Below, in pieces: positions 26,347 to 36,696 of a DNA stretch of 64,000 nucleotides (position 1 is its first letter; every line of letters begins with the position of its first letter). The position numbers and the translations under genes are program-made. Source of the DNA: UBA7985 sp038141425 (GTDB lineage: Bacteria; Pseudomonadota; Alphaproteobacteria; UBA7985); the NCBI GenBank assembly GCA_038141425.1, contig JAYQIC010000010.1, positions 62,001 to 126,000 on the forward strand, read 5' to 3'. A model generated the notes under the pieces. That model was not told the origin of the DNA and did not search any database. It saw only the letters and a list, made by a program, of their open reading frames with translations.

Positions 26347-26630
26347 GGCTGATTGCCTCCCAACAACCTGTGCTGTCTGCTGATGACACAGGCGCATATC
26401 TCTGGGTCCCGGCCTAGCAGGTATGGGGTCCATTGCCACCGCAAATCGTCCGATCCAGCCCGTCGCCCTCATCGAAGTGGGACGATTTTTGAATTTTTAA
26501 TGCATTCCGAATATGCGAGCATATATTCCGGTTTCTTATCCTCTAAATTCCGGAATAGTAGCAAACGTGCTGTGCTGATGCGTAGTTTACAGGATATTCT
26601 TCCTGAGAATCAGGTATCGGGAGAGTTGTT
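26347..26630. promoter_or_regulatory. Divergent promoter region of the mel-type locus
   Basis: A 284-base gap between the symporter (minus) and the AraC-type regulator (plus). The segment about 26490-26590 is strongly AT-rich for this genome (for example TTTTTGAATTTTTAATGC at 26489-26506), fitting promoters and regulator binding sites. No ORF was supported here. Binding sites for the AraC-type protein are expected but I could not define a repeated element with confidence. Confidence 0.45.
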
Positions 26631-27508
26631 GTGGTCGCGTTAAATGCCGAAAGTGACTTTCTGAACTATGCGGACACGCAGCTCGTCCCATCCCTTGACG
26701 GCATCCTGATCGAGCGCCACCGCCCCATCGCCTTTGCCATCCCCTACCACCACCACGCATCGATCGAGCTGAACTATCTCGACGGCTGCGATATGGAATA
26801 CTCCTTCTCCGGCACGTCGGTTGTACGACGCTCCGGCAGTCTGACGCTGTTCTGGGGTGCCTCTCCCCACGGCGTCACGCGGGTCGACGGCGACGGTGAG
26901 ATCATCAATATCTACGTCTCGTTCTCACAGATCCTGCGCTGGGGCCTGCCCGAGCCCTTCCTCAATTCCCTGATCGCCGGGGACGTGATGAGTGCAGCCG
27001 CCCAGCCCGATACCGACCCTCGCAGTTCCGACGCTGGACTGAGGAAATCCAGAGCGGTGACTCCACCTGGCGCCAACTGGTGCTGGGCGAAGTGGAGATG
27101 CGCGTCCGGCGCTTTGCCCTGGAGGGCTGGGAGACGGTGAAGCCCGGATACGGGCGGGTAAAGTCGGTCATCGGCGCCGGCGGCGCCATGCAGCACATCG
27201 AAGAAATGCTGCGCTTTATCGCGGACCGCTATTGCGACCCGATTTCAGTCACCGATGTCGCCGACAGCGTGGGTCTCTCGCCATCCTACGCCATGACTCT
27301 GTTCCGCCGCGTTGTCGGGGTACCGATCAAGGAGCACATCACACGAATCCGGCTCAGCCACGCGCAGATGCTTCTGTCGAACTCGGACGACAAGATTCTC
27401 AGCATCGCGATGGACAGCGGCTTCGGCTCGCTTTCGAGCTTCTATGAGGCTTTTCAGTCTCATTTGGATACAACGCCCTCGGCTTTCCGACGCAACGCCC
27501 GTCGCTAG
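26631..27508 (+). CDS. AraC-family regulator, MelR-like, frameshifted
   Basis: About 292 residues. The N-terminal cupin-like sensing part (HHHASIELNYLDGCDMEYSF, then SLTLFWGASPHGVTRV) resembles E. coli MelR, which senses melibiose. The frame breaks near 27020 (after QPDTD); the second frame continues with STWRQLVLGEVEMRVRRFAL. The C-terminal AraC DNA-binding domain has two helix-turn-helices (ITDV-type segment VTDVADSVGLSPSYAMTLFR, and ILSIAMDSGFGSLSSFYEAF). The GTG start at 26631 follows GGGAGAG. It lies upstream of and in the same direction as melA. Confidence 0.88.
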
Positions 27509-27667
27509 CCTTACTGCCTGCTCCGACAGGTTTCAGACAGGTGAATACCGGAATTTTCTCTTAGATTCAGTGAAGCTTAGGCAGCCGGTTTGATTAGGCT
27601 GCGATAAACTATGGCCTAGCCGCAGGGTTTGTTGGTGGCTTGAGCCCTTGGACTTGGAGGAAATTCT

Positions 27668-29040
27668 ATGGCGAGGGGACCGCGCATCGCCTTTATCGGC
27701 GCTGGTTCGACTGTTTTCATGAAAAACATCGTCGGCGATATCATGCAGCGTCCAGCGCTGGCGGACGCTCACTTTGCGCTTATGGATATCGACGAAGGGC
27801 GACTGGATGAGTCCGCCCTCGTTGCCGGAAAGATCATTTCCACCCTGAAGACCGCCGCGACCGTGTCGACGCATACTGACCGGCGGGAGGCCCTGAGCGG
27901 TGCTGACTTTGTCATCGTGGCCTTCCAGATCGGCGGTTACGACCCCTGCACGATCACTGATTTCGAGATCCCCCGCTCCTTCGGCCTGCGCCAGACCATC
28001 GCCGACACCCTCGGCGTCGGTGGGATCATGCGCGGCTTACGGACGGTGCCGCACCTGTGGGCTGTCTGCGAAGACATTCTGGCGGTCTGCCCTGATGCGC
28101 TGATGCTGCAGTACGTCAATCCGATGGCGATCAACACGTGGGCAATCGAGGCGCGATACCCGCAGATCAGGCAGGTCGGGCTGTGCCACTCGGTGCAAGG
28201 CACAGCCGAAGAGCTGGCACACGATCTCGACCTCGACGTCAATACGCTGAAGTACCGCGTGGGCGGGATCAACCACATGGCCTTCTTCCTCGAACTCGAG
28301 GAGCGTCGGGCCGACGGCAGCACCCGCGACCTGTATCCGGACCTGCACCGCGCCTATGCCGAGGGTCGCGCGCCAAAGCCCAACCGGATGCAGCCACGCT
28401 GCGAAAACCGCGTACGCTACGAAATGCTGAACCGGCTGGGCTACTTCGTAACGGAGAGCTCGGAACATTTCTCCGAGTACGTCCCCTACTTCATCAAGGA
28501 CGGCCGTCCGGACTTGATCGAGAAATTCCAGGTGCCGCTGGACGAATACCCCAAGCGCTGTATCGAGAAGGTGGAGGCATGGAATGCGCAGGCACAGGCC
28601 TTCCGCGATGCCGAGACCATCGAAGTTGAAGCCAGTCACGAATACGCATCGGAAATCATCAACGCCATGTGGACCGACAGCCCGGCGGTGATCTACGGCA
28701 ACACCCGCAACGCTGGCTATATCTCCAACCTGCCTGAGGGCTGCGCGGTCGAAGTCCCGTGCCTGGTGGATGCCAACGGTGTCCAACCGACAGCGATCGG
28801 CGACTTGCCCAAGCAGCTCGTCGGCCTGATCCGCACCAACATCTCTGTACAGGAAATGACGGTCGAGGCACTGATGACCGAGAACCGCGAGCACATCTAC
28901 CACGCGGCCATGCTCGACCCCACACGGCGGCGGAGCTGGACCTTGATCAGATTTGGGCGCTGACAGATGCCCTTATTGCCGGGCACGGCGGGTGGCTGCC
29001 CGACTGGTGTCACGGCCCTGCCAAGGCCATCGCGGCCTGA
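27668..29040 (+). CDS. melA: GH4 alpha-galactosidase (MelA), one frameshift
   Basis: A cytoplasmic NAD- and Mn-dependent glycosidase that cleaves melibiose-type alpha-galactosides by a redox mechanism. The dinucleotide motif is FIGAGSTVFMKNIVGD; the metal ligands lie in GLCHSVQGTAEEL and GGINHMAFF. It is about 457 residues after repair, against 451 for E. coli MelA, and similar along its length. The frame breaks at about 28918-28922 in a CCCC run; one extra C restores the ending HTAAELDLDQIWALTDALIA. The start ATG 27668 has a strong GGAGGA site. It is 160 bases after the regulator. Confidence 0.94.
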
Positions 29041-29059
29041 GAACGCTCAGCTTTACCGG

Positions 29060-30165
29060 TCAATCGTAGACCGCCACCGGTGGTCCGAACTGCGCCGGGT
29101 CGATACGCAGCCCCAGACCGGGACCGCTGGGCAGCTTGATGCGCCCTTCTTCAGCGCGAATGCCATTCTCAGGGTCATAGTGACCCTCGATATGGGGCTG
29201 GGCGAGCCAGACCCCGTCCAGCTGCTCCGGCGCAACACTGGCCGAGATCTGCATACAGGCGGCTGCAACAATATCCCCACCCCATGAATCATCGCAGGTG
29301 TGGCGCAAACCCGCCGCCCGGCAGATATCCCGCGCGGCCATCATCGGCCCCAGTCCACCCATGCGGGTAAGCTTGAGCCCGAAGCCTTCCACCAGCCCCT
29401 GCCCGGCGGCGCTGACCACGGTTTCCAGATCGACAGCGCTTTCGTCCATGTAGAGCGGATGGCGCAACCGAGGGCGCACCTGCGCCAGCTCACGCAGCGT
29501 GTTGCACGGCTGCTCAAGGATCAGCGGCAGATCCTCAAGCGCCTGCGACAGCGTGATGGTGTCAGCCGCGGTCAGTCCGCGATTGGCATCGAGCACCAGC
29601 CGCACCCCGGCCCAGCGGCCTCGCGCACCCGGCGCACTGCCTCAATATCCACTTCAAGCGGCCTGCCACCAACTTTGAGCTGCAGGCGCTGATAGCCTTC
29701 CTGTGCCCGCTCAGCAGCTTCGCGTGCCATGTCGTCCGGATCGCCAACGCTGATGGCGAAGTAGGCCGGAACATCGTCACAGACCGCCCCTCCGAGCAAA
29801 TCGACCACGCGCAGACCGAGTGACTGCCCCAGCGCGTCGTATGCGCTGACTTCCAGCGCTGCCTTGGCGTAACCATGGCCTGCGAGCCTTGCGTCCATCA
29901 GGCGTTGCAGGGCGCGGGGACTTTGCACCGACGCGCCAATGAGCGCGGGGGCGAGCAATTCCAGCGCCGCACGAGCACCCTTTGCATGCGCGGGCGCGTA
30001 GGTCGGGCCCAGCGGGCAGGTCTCGCCCCAGCCGACCACGCCATTTGCCAGCGTAACCGCCACCAGTGTGGTGTCGAGCGCCCACACCGGCCCGCTGGAC
30101 ATGACGTAGGGGCCATCGGCAACCGGCAAGTCATGCCGGAACACGCGGATCGATGTAATTTTCAC
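29060..30165 (-). CDS. Enolase-superfamily enzyme, HpbD-like (hydroxyproline-betaine epimerase or hydroxyproline dehydratase)
   Basis: A 368-residue enzyme of the mandelate racemase/muconate lactonizing group. The N-terminal capping domain reads KITSIRVFRHDLPVADGPYV. The barrel has LKVGGRPLEVDIE (catalytic Lys), the metal ligands in LDANRG, LEQPC and MDESAVD, and the second catalytic Lys in FGLKLTRMGG. The segment WGETCPLGPTYAPAHAKGAR and the overall sequence are close to 4-hydroxyproline betaine 2-epimerase HpbD and to cis-3-hydroxyproline dehydratases. I cannot separate these two activities by eye. One missing base near 29617 breaks the frame. The start is GTG 30165. Confidence 0.82.
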
Positions 30166-30327
30166 GGACCGCTCCCCGGTTTTCCTCGCCCGCGCAGCAA
30201 GCCGCAGTTTGTCCTCTCTGTCAAAATGAGACGCCTTTCCTGCTACCGGAGGGCAGGTGCGCATGCCTGCACCCTTGCGCCGCCGCTGACATACCGTATC
30301 TTTAGCCATGTACCACGAGCGAGACCA

Positions 30328-30790
30328 ATGACACTTCAACCCGACGATAAGCCAAACACTCTGATGGAGCGGACCACAGTCGGCCTGCAGGTATCGAGCC
30401 TGCTGGTTCACGTGTTCTGCTGCGGGATTACCGCTGATCGTGAATTTTGCGGCCTTGGGTGGGGTTACGGGGCTGACGCTGCTTCCGTTTGGCTTCGAGA
30501 GCTGGTTTCACCAGAATGAAATCATGATCTTCTCACTGGCCGTTGCCATGGTCGGGGTATCGGCGCTGATGCATTTCAGCAGTCGTCGGCACGCGTCTCA
30601 TGCCCACCACAGCCACCACGACTGCGAAGACCATCATCACGCCGAAGCGCTGGCGTTGCAGCCGCACTGCGACCACGAAGACGACTGCGAGCAGCGCTCC
30701 AATACGGGGCGATGGTTGCTGGTTGCCTCAGTGGTGCTGCTGGGCCTCAACGCCTTCATGACCTTTGGCTTCGACCACGGTCACGCCTAG
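30328..30790 (+). CDS. MerC-like small membrane protein with His-rich loop, frameshifted
   Basis: About 153 residues after repair. An N-terminal helix contains a Cys pair (LVHVFCCGLPLIVNFAALGG) as in MerC-type mercury or metal proteins. A second helix (MIFSLAVAMVGVSALMHF) is followed by a His/Cys-rich stretch (HHSHHDCEDHHH and HCDHEDDCEQ) and a last helix ending FDHGHA. The His/Cys loop is likely to bind zinc, copper, nickel or mercury. One extra base near 30430 splits the frame (CCGI/TADR against CCGLPLIV). No metal regulator is next to it. Confidence 0.72.
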
Positions 30791-30819
30791 CCGGCAGACG
30801 GCTGAGGCTGACCGCCGCC

Positions 30820-31652
30820 TCAGGGTCGGGGCGCTTCCATCGCAGCATAGATATCGTTGATCCGCGCATCCAGCTGATCTCGTCGGGCCAGATCGTCGGG
30901 GTGCATGTCCCGCAAAGCTGGCGCATCGACCTTGAAATGCCGGTAGTCATCGACACCGCGCACCAGAATAGCGCTGTCATCGTCGTGCTTCACCTGACGC
31001 ACGTCGGTGGAAACGAACTGAATGTTAACCCCGATCCGCCGGTCGCTGGAATGGTTCGGCATGGAGGCATGCAGGGTCCAGCCGTGGTGCAGGCTGGCCT
31101 CCCGGGGCGCAGCGGCGCCAGCCGGGCCGCGCTCTCATCGATCCCCTTCACCGTCTGACCAAAGGCGAGCACGTTGTCGGGGTCGTAAGTCTTCTCGTGC
31201 TCATAGTGGCCGGTTTTGTGCGAACCGGGCAGCATCCGCATGCAGCCACTTTCGCCGGTAGCGGGCGACAGCGCGACCCAGGCCGAAACCTGGTTGTCGT
31301 TGCTCAGGCCCCAGTACGTCAGGTCCTGGTGCCAGCTGACGTGGGAGGTCGCGCCGGGTTCCTTGACGATATAGCACGTGTTGTAGAGCAGGATGTTGGG
31401 GCCGAGGATCGCCTCGACTGCGTCCAGCAAGACCGGGTTGGTTGCGATTTCCCACGGCGACCGCAGCACCGAGTGCATCTTGTATTTGTAGTGCAGCTTG
31501 CCGTGCGTGGCCTCGGTCTGCTCCATGATTGCGCGGTGGGCCTGCGCCTGATCCTCGCTGAACAACCTCAGCGGAGCGATATAGCCATCGCGGTCGTAGA
31601 TGTCCCTGATTTCGCGGGCCTGCACGCGCACCTCCTGCTGAATTTCTGCCAT
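30820..31652 (-). CDS. Phytanoyl-CoA dioxygenase (PhyH) family protein, frameshifted
   Basis: A reconstructed 277-residue Fe(II)/2-oxoglutarate oxygenase. The HxD metal motif is WHQDLTYWG; the distal His and the 2-oxoglutarate Arg lie in LHASMPNHSSDRRIGVNIQF. LPGSHKTGHYEHE is a common family element. The frame is lost near 31115 and continues in the frame ending AAMEAPRP. The natural substrate is unknown; relatives hydroxylate small metabolites such as ectoine or amino acids. It sits between the His-rich membrane gene and allA, and is divergent from the purine genes. Confidence 0.87.
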
Positions 31653-31751
31653 TCACAGCGATCAGGACCGCGCAGCTTTTCCCAGCGCGACGCGGTGGCG
31701 TTTTTTCGCTAAGCTGAGACTGGAACATGGCGAGTTGGCAGGACCAGAGGC

Positions 31752-32260
31752 ATGAAACGACTGACCATCGAACCGCTCGGGCAAAGCGCCTTCGCGCCCT
31801 TTGGTGATGTGATCGACGCGCGACGAGAGGACGCGCAGCGCGTCTCCATCAACGATGGCTTCACCCAGCGCCACCATGCGCTTTCGCCGGTTCAGGCCGA
31901 GGGCAACGGCCCGATCCTGTCGATCTTTGAAACACGCAGCTTCGGCTTCCGTTGCAGATCCGCATGCTGGAACGCCATCCGCACGGCTCTCAGGCCTTCA
32001 TTCCGATGGGCGACAGCGGTACGCGCGATTTTCTGATCGTGGTGGCGGAGGGCGATAAGGCGCCAGACCCGGACACGATCCGCGCCTTTCGTGTTGGCAA
32101 GGGGCAGGGCGTGAATTTCCGGGCCGGCGTCTGGCACCACCCCAATATCGTGATCGAGGGCAGTCAGACCTTTCTCGTGGTCGACCGCGCCGATCCAGCC
32201 AGCAATCTCGAAGAATTCACATTTCCGGACGACGTCGGCCCGATCTGGCTCGAGGTCTGA
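31752..32260 (+). CDS. allA: Ureidoglycolate lyase, frameshifted
   Basis: Cleaves ureidoglycolate to glyoxylate and urea, the last step of the ureide route. The N-terminal MKRLTIEPLGQSAFAPFGDV and the repaired core RMLERHPHGSQAFIPMG, followed by GQGVNFRAGVWHHP, match the AllA cupin family (about 169 residues). The frame breaks near 31955 at RSFGF; the next frame continues PLQIRMLERH. It converges on allantoicase, its substrate-producing partner, with a 14-base gap. Confidence 0.93.
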
Positions 32261-32274
32261 GCCCGGCGCCTCGA

Positions 32275-33325
32275 TCAGCCCGCGGTAACTGACTTTCCAA
32301 ACAGCTTCAGCCGCGAGATACCGCCATCAGGGACGATGTTGAAGCGGACCACGGAAACCCGACCCGTACCCTTGAGCTGGCCGGCGTCAAAGCGATGCTC
32401 CGCATCGGCACTCAAGGGCTGTGAGGGCAGGATTTCCGGCCAGAACTGGCTATCGGCCTTGAGCGCATCGGGGTTGTCGAGCATTGCCAGGTCAGCGCCT
32501 TCGAGCAGACGACCGTTCATCGAACAGGTTGCCGGGAAATTGCCCTTGTAGTGGGCGGTGTCGACCAGCACGCTGTCGAGCGTCCCGGTCTGGCCCAGCG
32601 CGACAATGATCCAGTCAAAACCCGGCTCTCGACGGCGGCGGGTTTCCCAGCCATCACCCATGTCCAGCCCCTTGTCAGGGTACAGGATCACTTCGGGGTT
32701 GCCGTAGTGGCTATCGTTATAGCCGAGAATACGCCCGCCCCTGAGGATCGACGACAGTTCCTCGCTCGCAGACCCGCTGGGTGCGTCCGGGGCAGAAACC
32801 GGAATGCCGTGCACCCGCAGGCGGGCGATCCCGCCGTCGGGGTACATATCCAGCCGCAGATGAGTTACCGGCTGGTCGCCCGAGACCTCGAACCAGTGCG
32901 CTGCGTCAGGCCCCAGTCGGCTCATACCGACCAGCGGACGGTAGTCACTGTCTGCCGGAAGGCCATCGCCGATGTGGAACGCACCCTGCAGGCTCGCGGC
33001 GTGCGGGAAGTTACCGGTAAAGAAGGCCGTGTCGATATTGACGGCACGGACGATGGTGGCACCGCCCAGACGGATGATGGCGTGATCGTTGCCGCCATCC
33101 CGACGGCGACGGCTCTCCCACCCATCCATGTACTTGCCGTGATCGTCGTAGAGGTCGGTCAAAGCTTGGCTCTTCGGTACGGATCAGGCGATCACGGGCG
33201 CCGAAAAACTCGTCGGTCACCGACACCACGGCCGCGCCCAGCCGGGCATTGGCGAGGTTGGCGTAGCGTGCTGCGAAGTCTGGCACTTCCCTGACGGCCT
33301 GCATGATCGTGGAGCCCTGGCTCAT
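32275..33325 (-). CDS. alc: Allantoicase, frameshifted
   Basis: Hydrolyses allantoate to ureidoglycolate and urea. The repaired protein of about 350 residues has the two duplicated allantoicase domains, each with a DGWESRRRR or DGWETRRRR motif and a DTAxxxGNFP motif. The N-terminus (LGAAVVSVTDEFFGARDRLI) is in another frame, joined by one indel near 33160. Its start overlaps the uraD stop by 4 bases, so alc, uraD and puuE form one minus-strand operon. Confidence 0.95.
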
Positions 33326-33855
33326 CCGCCCTTCCCTCTCTGCTCTGTGGTGTCTTCAACGCGGTCTTCCAGCCGGAATGTCATAATTCGGCAGACCTGT
33401 CGAATCGCCTCCCTGAACTCCTCGCTGCGATCACGGGGCAAGCGGTTGCGGAAGCTGTCCAGAATCTGAGCCTTGGTTGCGCCCTTGACCGCCAGAATAA
33501 ATGGAAAGCCAAAGCGCGCCTTGTAGCTTTCGTTCAGGGCGGTGAATTCAGTCCGCTCGGCATCGGTCAGGCGATCCAGCCCGGCTGAAGCCTGCTCCTG
33601 CGTGCTGTCCTCGGTCAGCTGCCCGGCTGCAGCCAGTTTTCCGGCCAGATCCGGGTGCGCACAGACAACCGCGAGGCGGTCTTCATCCTCGGCGCTTTCA
33701 AGCGCGGCGCAAAAGGCCCCGATCAGCGCCTTACGGCTGGCAAAAGGCGCCTGCGCCGAAGCACTCTCCGCGACCCACGGACTTTCCTCGGCAATATCCC
33801 CGAAGGCGTCGACGAAGGCGGTGCGGTCGAGGGCGTTCACAGCCTCAAGCTTCAT
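33322..33855 (-). CDS. uraD: OHCU decarboxylase
   Basis: A 177-residue enzyme converting 2-oxo-4-hydroxy-4-carboxy-5-ureidoimidazoline to (S)-allantoin after urate oxidation. The catalytic His is in VCAHPDLAGK, and the closing helix carries IMTFRLEDRV; FPFILAVKGATKAQIL is also family-typical. The frame is intact. It overlaps puuE upstream (4 bases) and alc downstream (4 bases). Confidence 0.96.
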   Translation of the reverse strand: MKLEAVNALDRTAFVDAFGDIAEESPWVAESASAQAPFASRKALIGAFCAALESAEDEDRLAVVCAHPDLAGKLAAAGQLTEDSTQEQASAGLDRLTDAERTEFTALNESYKARFGFPFILAVKGATKAQILDSFRNRLPRDRSEEFREAIRQVCRIMTFRLEDRVEDTTEQRGKGG

Positions 33856-34763
33856 AGGGGGAAGCGCTCCCGCCAGTGCCGGGCAATATCAGCGCGGGTG
33901 GCAACCCAGATCGCATCATGGCTCTGAACATAATCAAGGAAGCGGGCGAGTGCCGCCGCGCGACCGGGCCGACCGACCAAGCGGCAGTGCAGCCCCACCG
34001 ACATCATCTTGGGCGCGGTCTCACCCTCGGCGTAGAGCACGTCAAAGCTATCGCGCAGATAGGCGAAGAACTGATCGCCGGAATTAAATCCCTGATTGGT
34101 CGCAAACCGCATGTCGTTGGCGTCCAGCGTGTAGGGCACGATCAACTGCGGTCCGTGGGCCGTGGTCTCCCAGTACGGCAGCTCGTCGGCGTAGGAGTCT
34201 GCATTGTAGAGGAAGCCGCCGATTTCCGCTGTTAACTCACGCGAGTTTTCTGACGTGCGACCCGTGTACCAGCCCAGCGGGCGCTCACCCGTAGCAGCCT
34301 CGTGCAGGCGCATGGCTTCTTCCATCTGCAGGCGCTCGCGCTCGATGCTCATGTACTGGTGTTCGATCCACTTCAGCCCGTGAGAAGCGATTTCCCACCC
34401 GGCCTGCTTCATCGCTTCGACCGCTTCAGGGTTCTTTTCCAGCGCTGTCGCCACACCAAAGACCGTCACCGGCATCGCGCGTTCCGTGAACATACGGTGC
34501 AGGCGCCAGAACCCGGCGCGCGAACCGTATTCGTAGATGCTTTCCATGTTCATATGGCGCACACCCTTGCGGGCATCGGCGCCGACAATCTCGCTGAGAA
34601 AGGCTTCGGAGGCCTCATCTCCGTGGAGGATGTTATTTTCGCCGCCCTCCTCATAGTTGACGACGAATTGCACGGCGATGCGCGCGTCGCCGGGCCACTG
34701 CGGATGGGGCGGGTGCGCGCCGTAACCCACCATGTCGCGCGGATAATCTTTGGTCCCTGCCAT
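33852..34763 (-). CDS. puuE: Allantoinase PuuE (polysaccharide-deacetylase-like)
   Basis: A 303-residue NodB-fold amidohydrolase that converts allantoin to allantoate without the classical metal site. Family markers are YPRDMVGYGAHPPHPQWPGD, YEEGGENNILHGD and ASHGLKWIEHQ, then GWYTGRTSENSR. The start is Met at 34763 (MAGTKDYPRD); a Met five codons earlier is possible. It is first in the puuE-uraD-alc operon and divergent from uraH. Confidence 0.95.
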   Translation of the reverse strand: MAGTKDYPRDMVGYGAHPPHPQWPGDARIAVQFVVNYEEGGENNILHGDEASEAFLSEIVGADARKGVRHMNMESIYEYGSRAGFWRLHRMFTERAMPVTVFGVATALEKNPEAVEAMKQAGWEIASHGLKWIEHQYMSIERERLQMEEAMRLHEAATGERPLGWYTGRTSENSRELTAEIGGFLYNADSYADELPYWETTAHGPQLIVPYTLDANDMRFATNQGFNSGDQFFAYLRDSFDVLYAEGETAPKMMSVGLHCRLVGRPGRAAALARFLDYVQSHDAIWVATRADIARHWRERFPL

Positions 34764-34892
34764 TCTCTGGAAATCCAATGCCGTAAATACTGCCTCTGGG
34801 GCGAGGTTGCGTCCATTAGCGCCACAGTCTGCCTTGCCTCGTCAAGTGAGCTGTGAAATGGTCCGGTGCAAACTAAGTCCGGAGGCTTGCAA

Positions 34893-35243
34893 ATGGGGAC
34901 GCTAACCACCCATGTGCTTGATTTGGCGAGTGGTTTGCCAGCTCAGGGCCTTGCGCTCGAGCTCTTCACCCTCGACGATACACCGCGTTCACTGATCAAG
35001 GCTGTGACCAACGCTGATGGGCGGGTCGATCAGCCCTTGCTCACCCCTGAGACCATTGCCGAGGGCCGCTATCGGCTGGTGTTCCAGGCGGGCGCGTATC
35101 TGCAGGCACAGCACGGCTTTGCCGCGGCCGACCTGTTCCTCGACGAAGTGCCGCTGGATTTCCGCGTTTTCGATGCGGAAAAAAAGTATCACGTGCCGCT
35201 GCTGCTCAGCCCCTACGGCTATTCGACCTACCGGGGCAGCTGA
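34893..35243 (+). CDS. uraH: 5-hydroxyisourate hydrolase
   Basis: A 116-residue transthyretin-like enzyme that hydrolyses 5-hydroxyisourate to OHCU. The signatures are LTTHVLDLASGLPAQG at the N-terminus, a central FHVPLLLSP-type strand (KKYHVPLLLSPYGYSTY) and the terminal YRGS. The ATG at 34893 is chosen because homology starts there; an upstream extension adds nine unrelated residues. It is 4 bases before xdhA. Confidence 0.96.
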   Translation: MGTLTTHVLDLASGLPAQGLALELFTLDDTPRSLIKAVTNADGRVDQPLLTPETIAEGRYRLVFQAGAYLQAQHGFAAADLFLDEVPLDFRVFDAEKKYHVPLLLSPYGYSTYRGS

Positions 35244-35247
35244 ACCG

Positions 35248-36696
35248 ATGAGCCAGACCATCACCTTTTTCCTTGGCGGCGAAGAGCTGCGGGTGCAGGG
35301 CGTTTCTCCGGCAACCACGCTGCTGGACTTCCTGCGCGATCAACGCGGCCGTACGGGCACCAAGGAAGGCTGCAACGAGGGCGATTGCGGCGCCTGTACC
35401 GTGCTGCTGGCCCACGTCGAAGGCCCCGATAAAGACTTGGTTTACCGCGCGGTCAACGCCTGCATCACGCTCCTGCCTGCCGTTCACGGACACTGGGTGG
35501 TGTCGGTGGAAGACCTCGGTCAGGCACCGGACCGCCTGCACCCCGTCCAAGACGCCATGGTCAAGCGCCACGGCTCGCAGTGCGGGTTCTGTACCCCCGG
35601 CTTCGTGATGTCTCTGGCCGCCATGCACCTCGACGGTGCACCAGTCGAGCAAGCCGAGACCTACATCGCCGGGAACTTGTGCCGGTGCACGGGCTATGGG
35701 CCGATCCTCGCGGCTGCGGGCGACAGCGTCGCTGCCCCGCAGGACCCGGCCTTCAGCGCCAAAGTGCGCGCGGCCAAGGACTGGCTTGTCGCCCAGCGCG
35801 CAGACGACGACGGGCTGTTCTACGAACACGGTGACGAACGCTACGACGCGCCGGTGACCCTCGACGCCCTGCTGCGCCTGCGCCAGGACCATCCCGGGGC
35901 CACCATCGTCGCCGGGACCACCGAGCTGGGGCTTTGGCTGAACAAGGATTTGCAGGACTTCCCGCACCTGATTTCACCCACCCGCGTGGGCGCGCTGACC
36001 GACGTTGACTTCCGGCCCGACGGCACGCTGGTGATCGGCGGTGCAGCGACCTATGAGCAGGCCTGGCCCAAACTCAGCAAGGTCATTCCCGAAGGTCAGG
36101 ACTGGTTCGAGCGTTTCGCCTCGATGCAGATCCGGCAGCAGGCCACCATTGGCGGCAATATCGTCAACGCCAGCCCCATCGGCGACGGCCCGCCGCTGTT
36201 CCTCGCGCTCAACGCCGAAGTCGAGCTTACTTCGACACGGGGCAGCCGCGTGGTGCCACTTGCCGACTTCTTCACGGGCTACAAGCAGACCGAGCTGGCC
36301 GGGGACGAAGTGCTGACAGCAATCCTCATCCCGCCCCGGCCAGAAAGCCTTCAGTTCGCCGCCCTCAAAGTCTCCAAGCGCCGGGATCAGGATATCAGCG
36401 CGGTCATGGCAGTTTTTGCCTGGCAATCCGAAGGCGGACAGCTGTCCGACGTCCGCCTGGGCTTCGGCGGTATGGCTGCGACCCCGCAGCTGGCTGCGAA
36501 TACGCAGGCGGTGCTCGAAGGCCAAGCGCTGTCCACGGCGCTGATCGACGAGGCCGTCGCTGCGCTGGACAGCGATTTCAGCCCCATCGACGACCTGCGC
36601 GCCTCGGCCTGGTACCGGATGGAAGTGAGCCGCAATCTGCTCCGCGCCGAGTTAGAAAAGACCCTCGGCGCCAGTGGGGAGGCCGCCGCCGCATGA
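35248..36696 (+). CDS. xdhA: Xanthine dehydrogenase small subunit (2Fe-2S and FAD)
   Basis: A 482-residue subunit. The first [2Fe-2S] site is GCNEGDCGACTVLL; the second is CGFCTPGFVM with NLCRCTGYGPI. The FAD domain shows TIVAGTTELGLWL and QQATIGGNIVNASPIGDGPP. It passes electrons from the molybdenum subunit to NAD. The stop overlaps the start of xdhB by 4 bases. The frame is intact, unlike its partner. Confidence 0.97.
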   Translation: MSQTITFFLGGEELRVQGVSPATTLLDFLRDQRGRTGTKEGCNEGDCGACTVLLAHVEGPDKDLVYRAVNACITLLPAVHGHWVVSVEDLGQAPDRLHPVQDAMVKRHGSQCGFCTPGFVMSLAAMHLDGAPVEQAETYIAGNLCRCTGYGPILAAAGDSVAAPQDPAFSAKVRAAKDWLVAQRADDDGLFYEHGDERYDAPVTLDALLRLRQDHPGATIVAGTTELGLWLNKDLQDFPHLISPTRVGALTDVDFRPDGTLVIGGAATYEQAWPKLSKVIPEGQDWFERFASMQIRQQATIGGNIVNASPIGDGPPLFLALNAEVELTSTRGSRVVPLADFFTGYKQTELAGDEVLTAILIPPRPESLQFAALKVSKRRDQDISAVMAVFAWQSEGGQLSDVRLGFGGMAATPQLAANTQAVLEGQALSTALIDEAVAALDSDFSPIDDLRASAWYRMEVSRNLLRAELEKTLGASGEAAAA

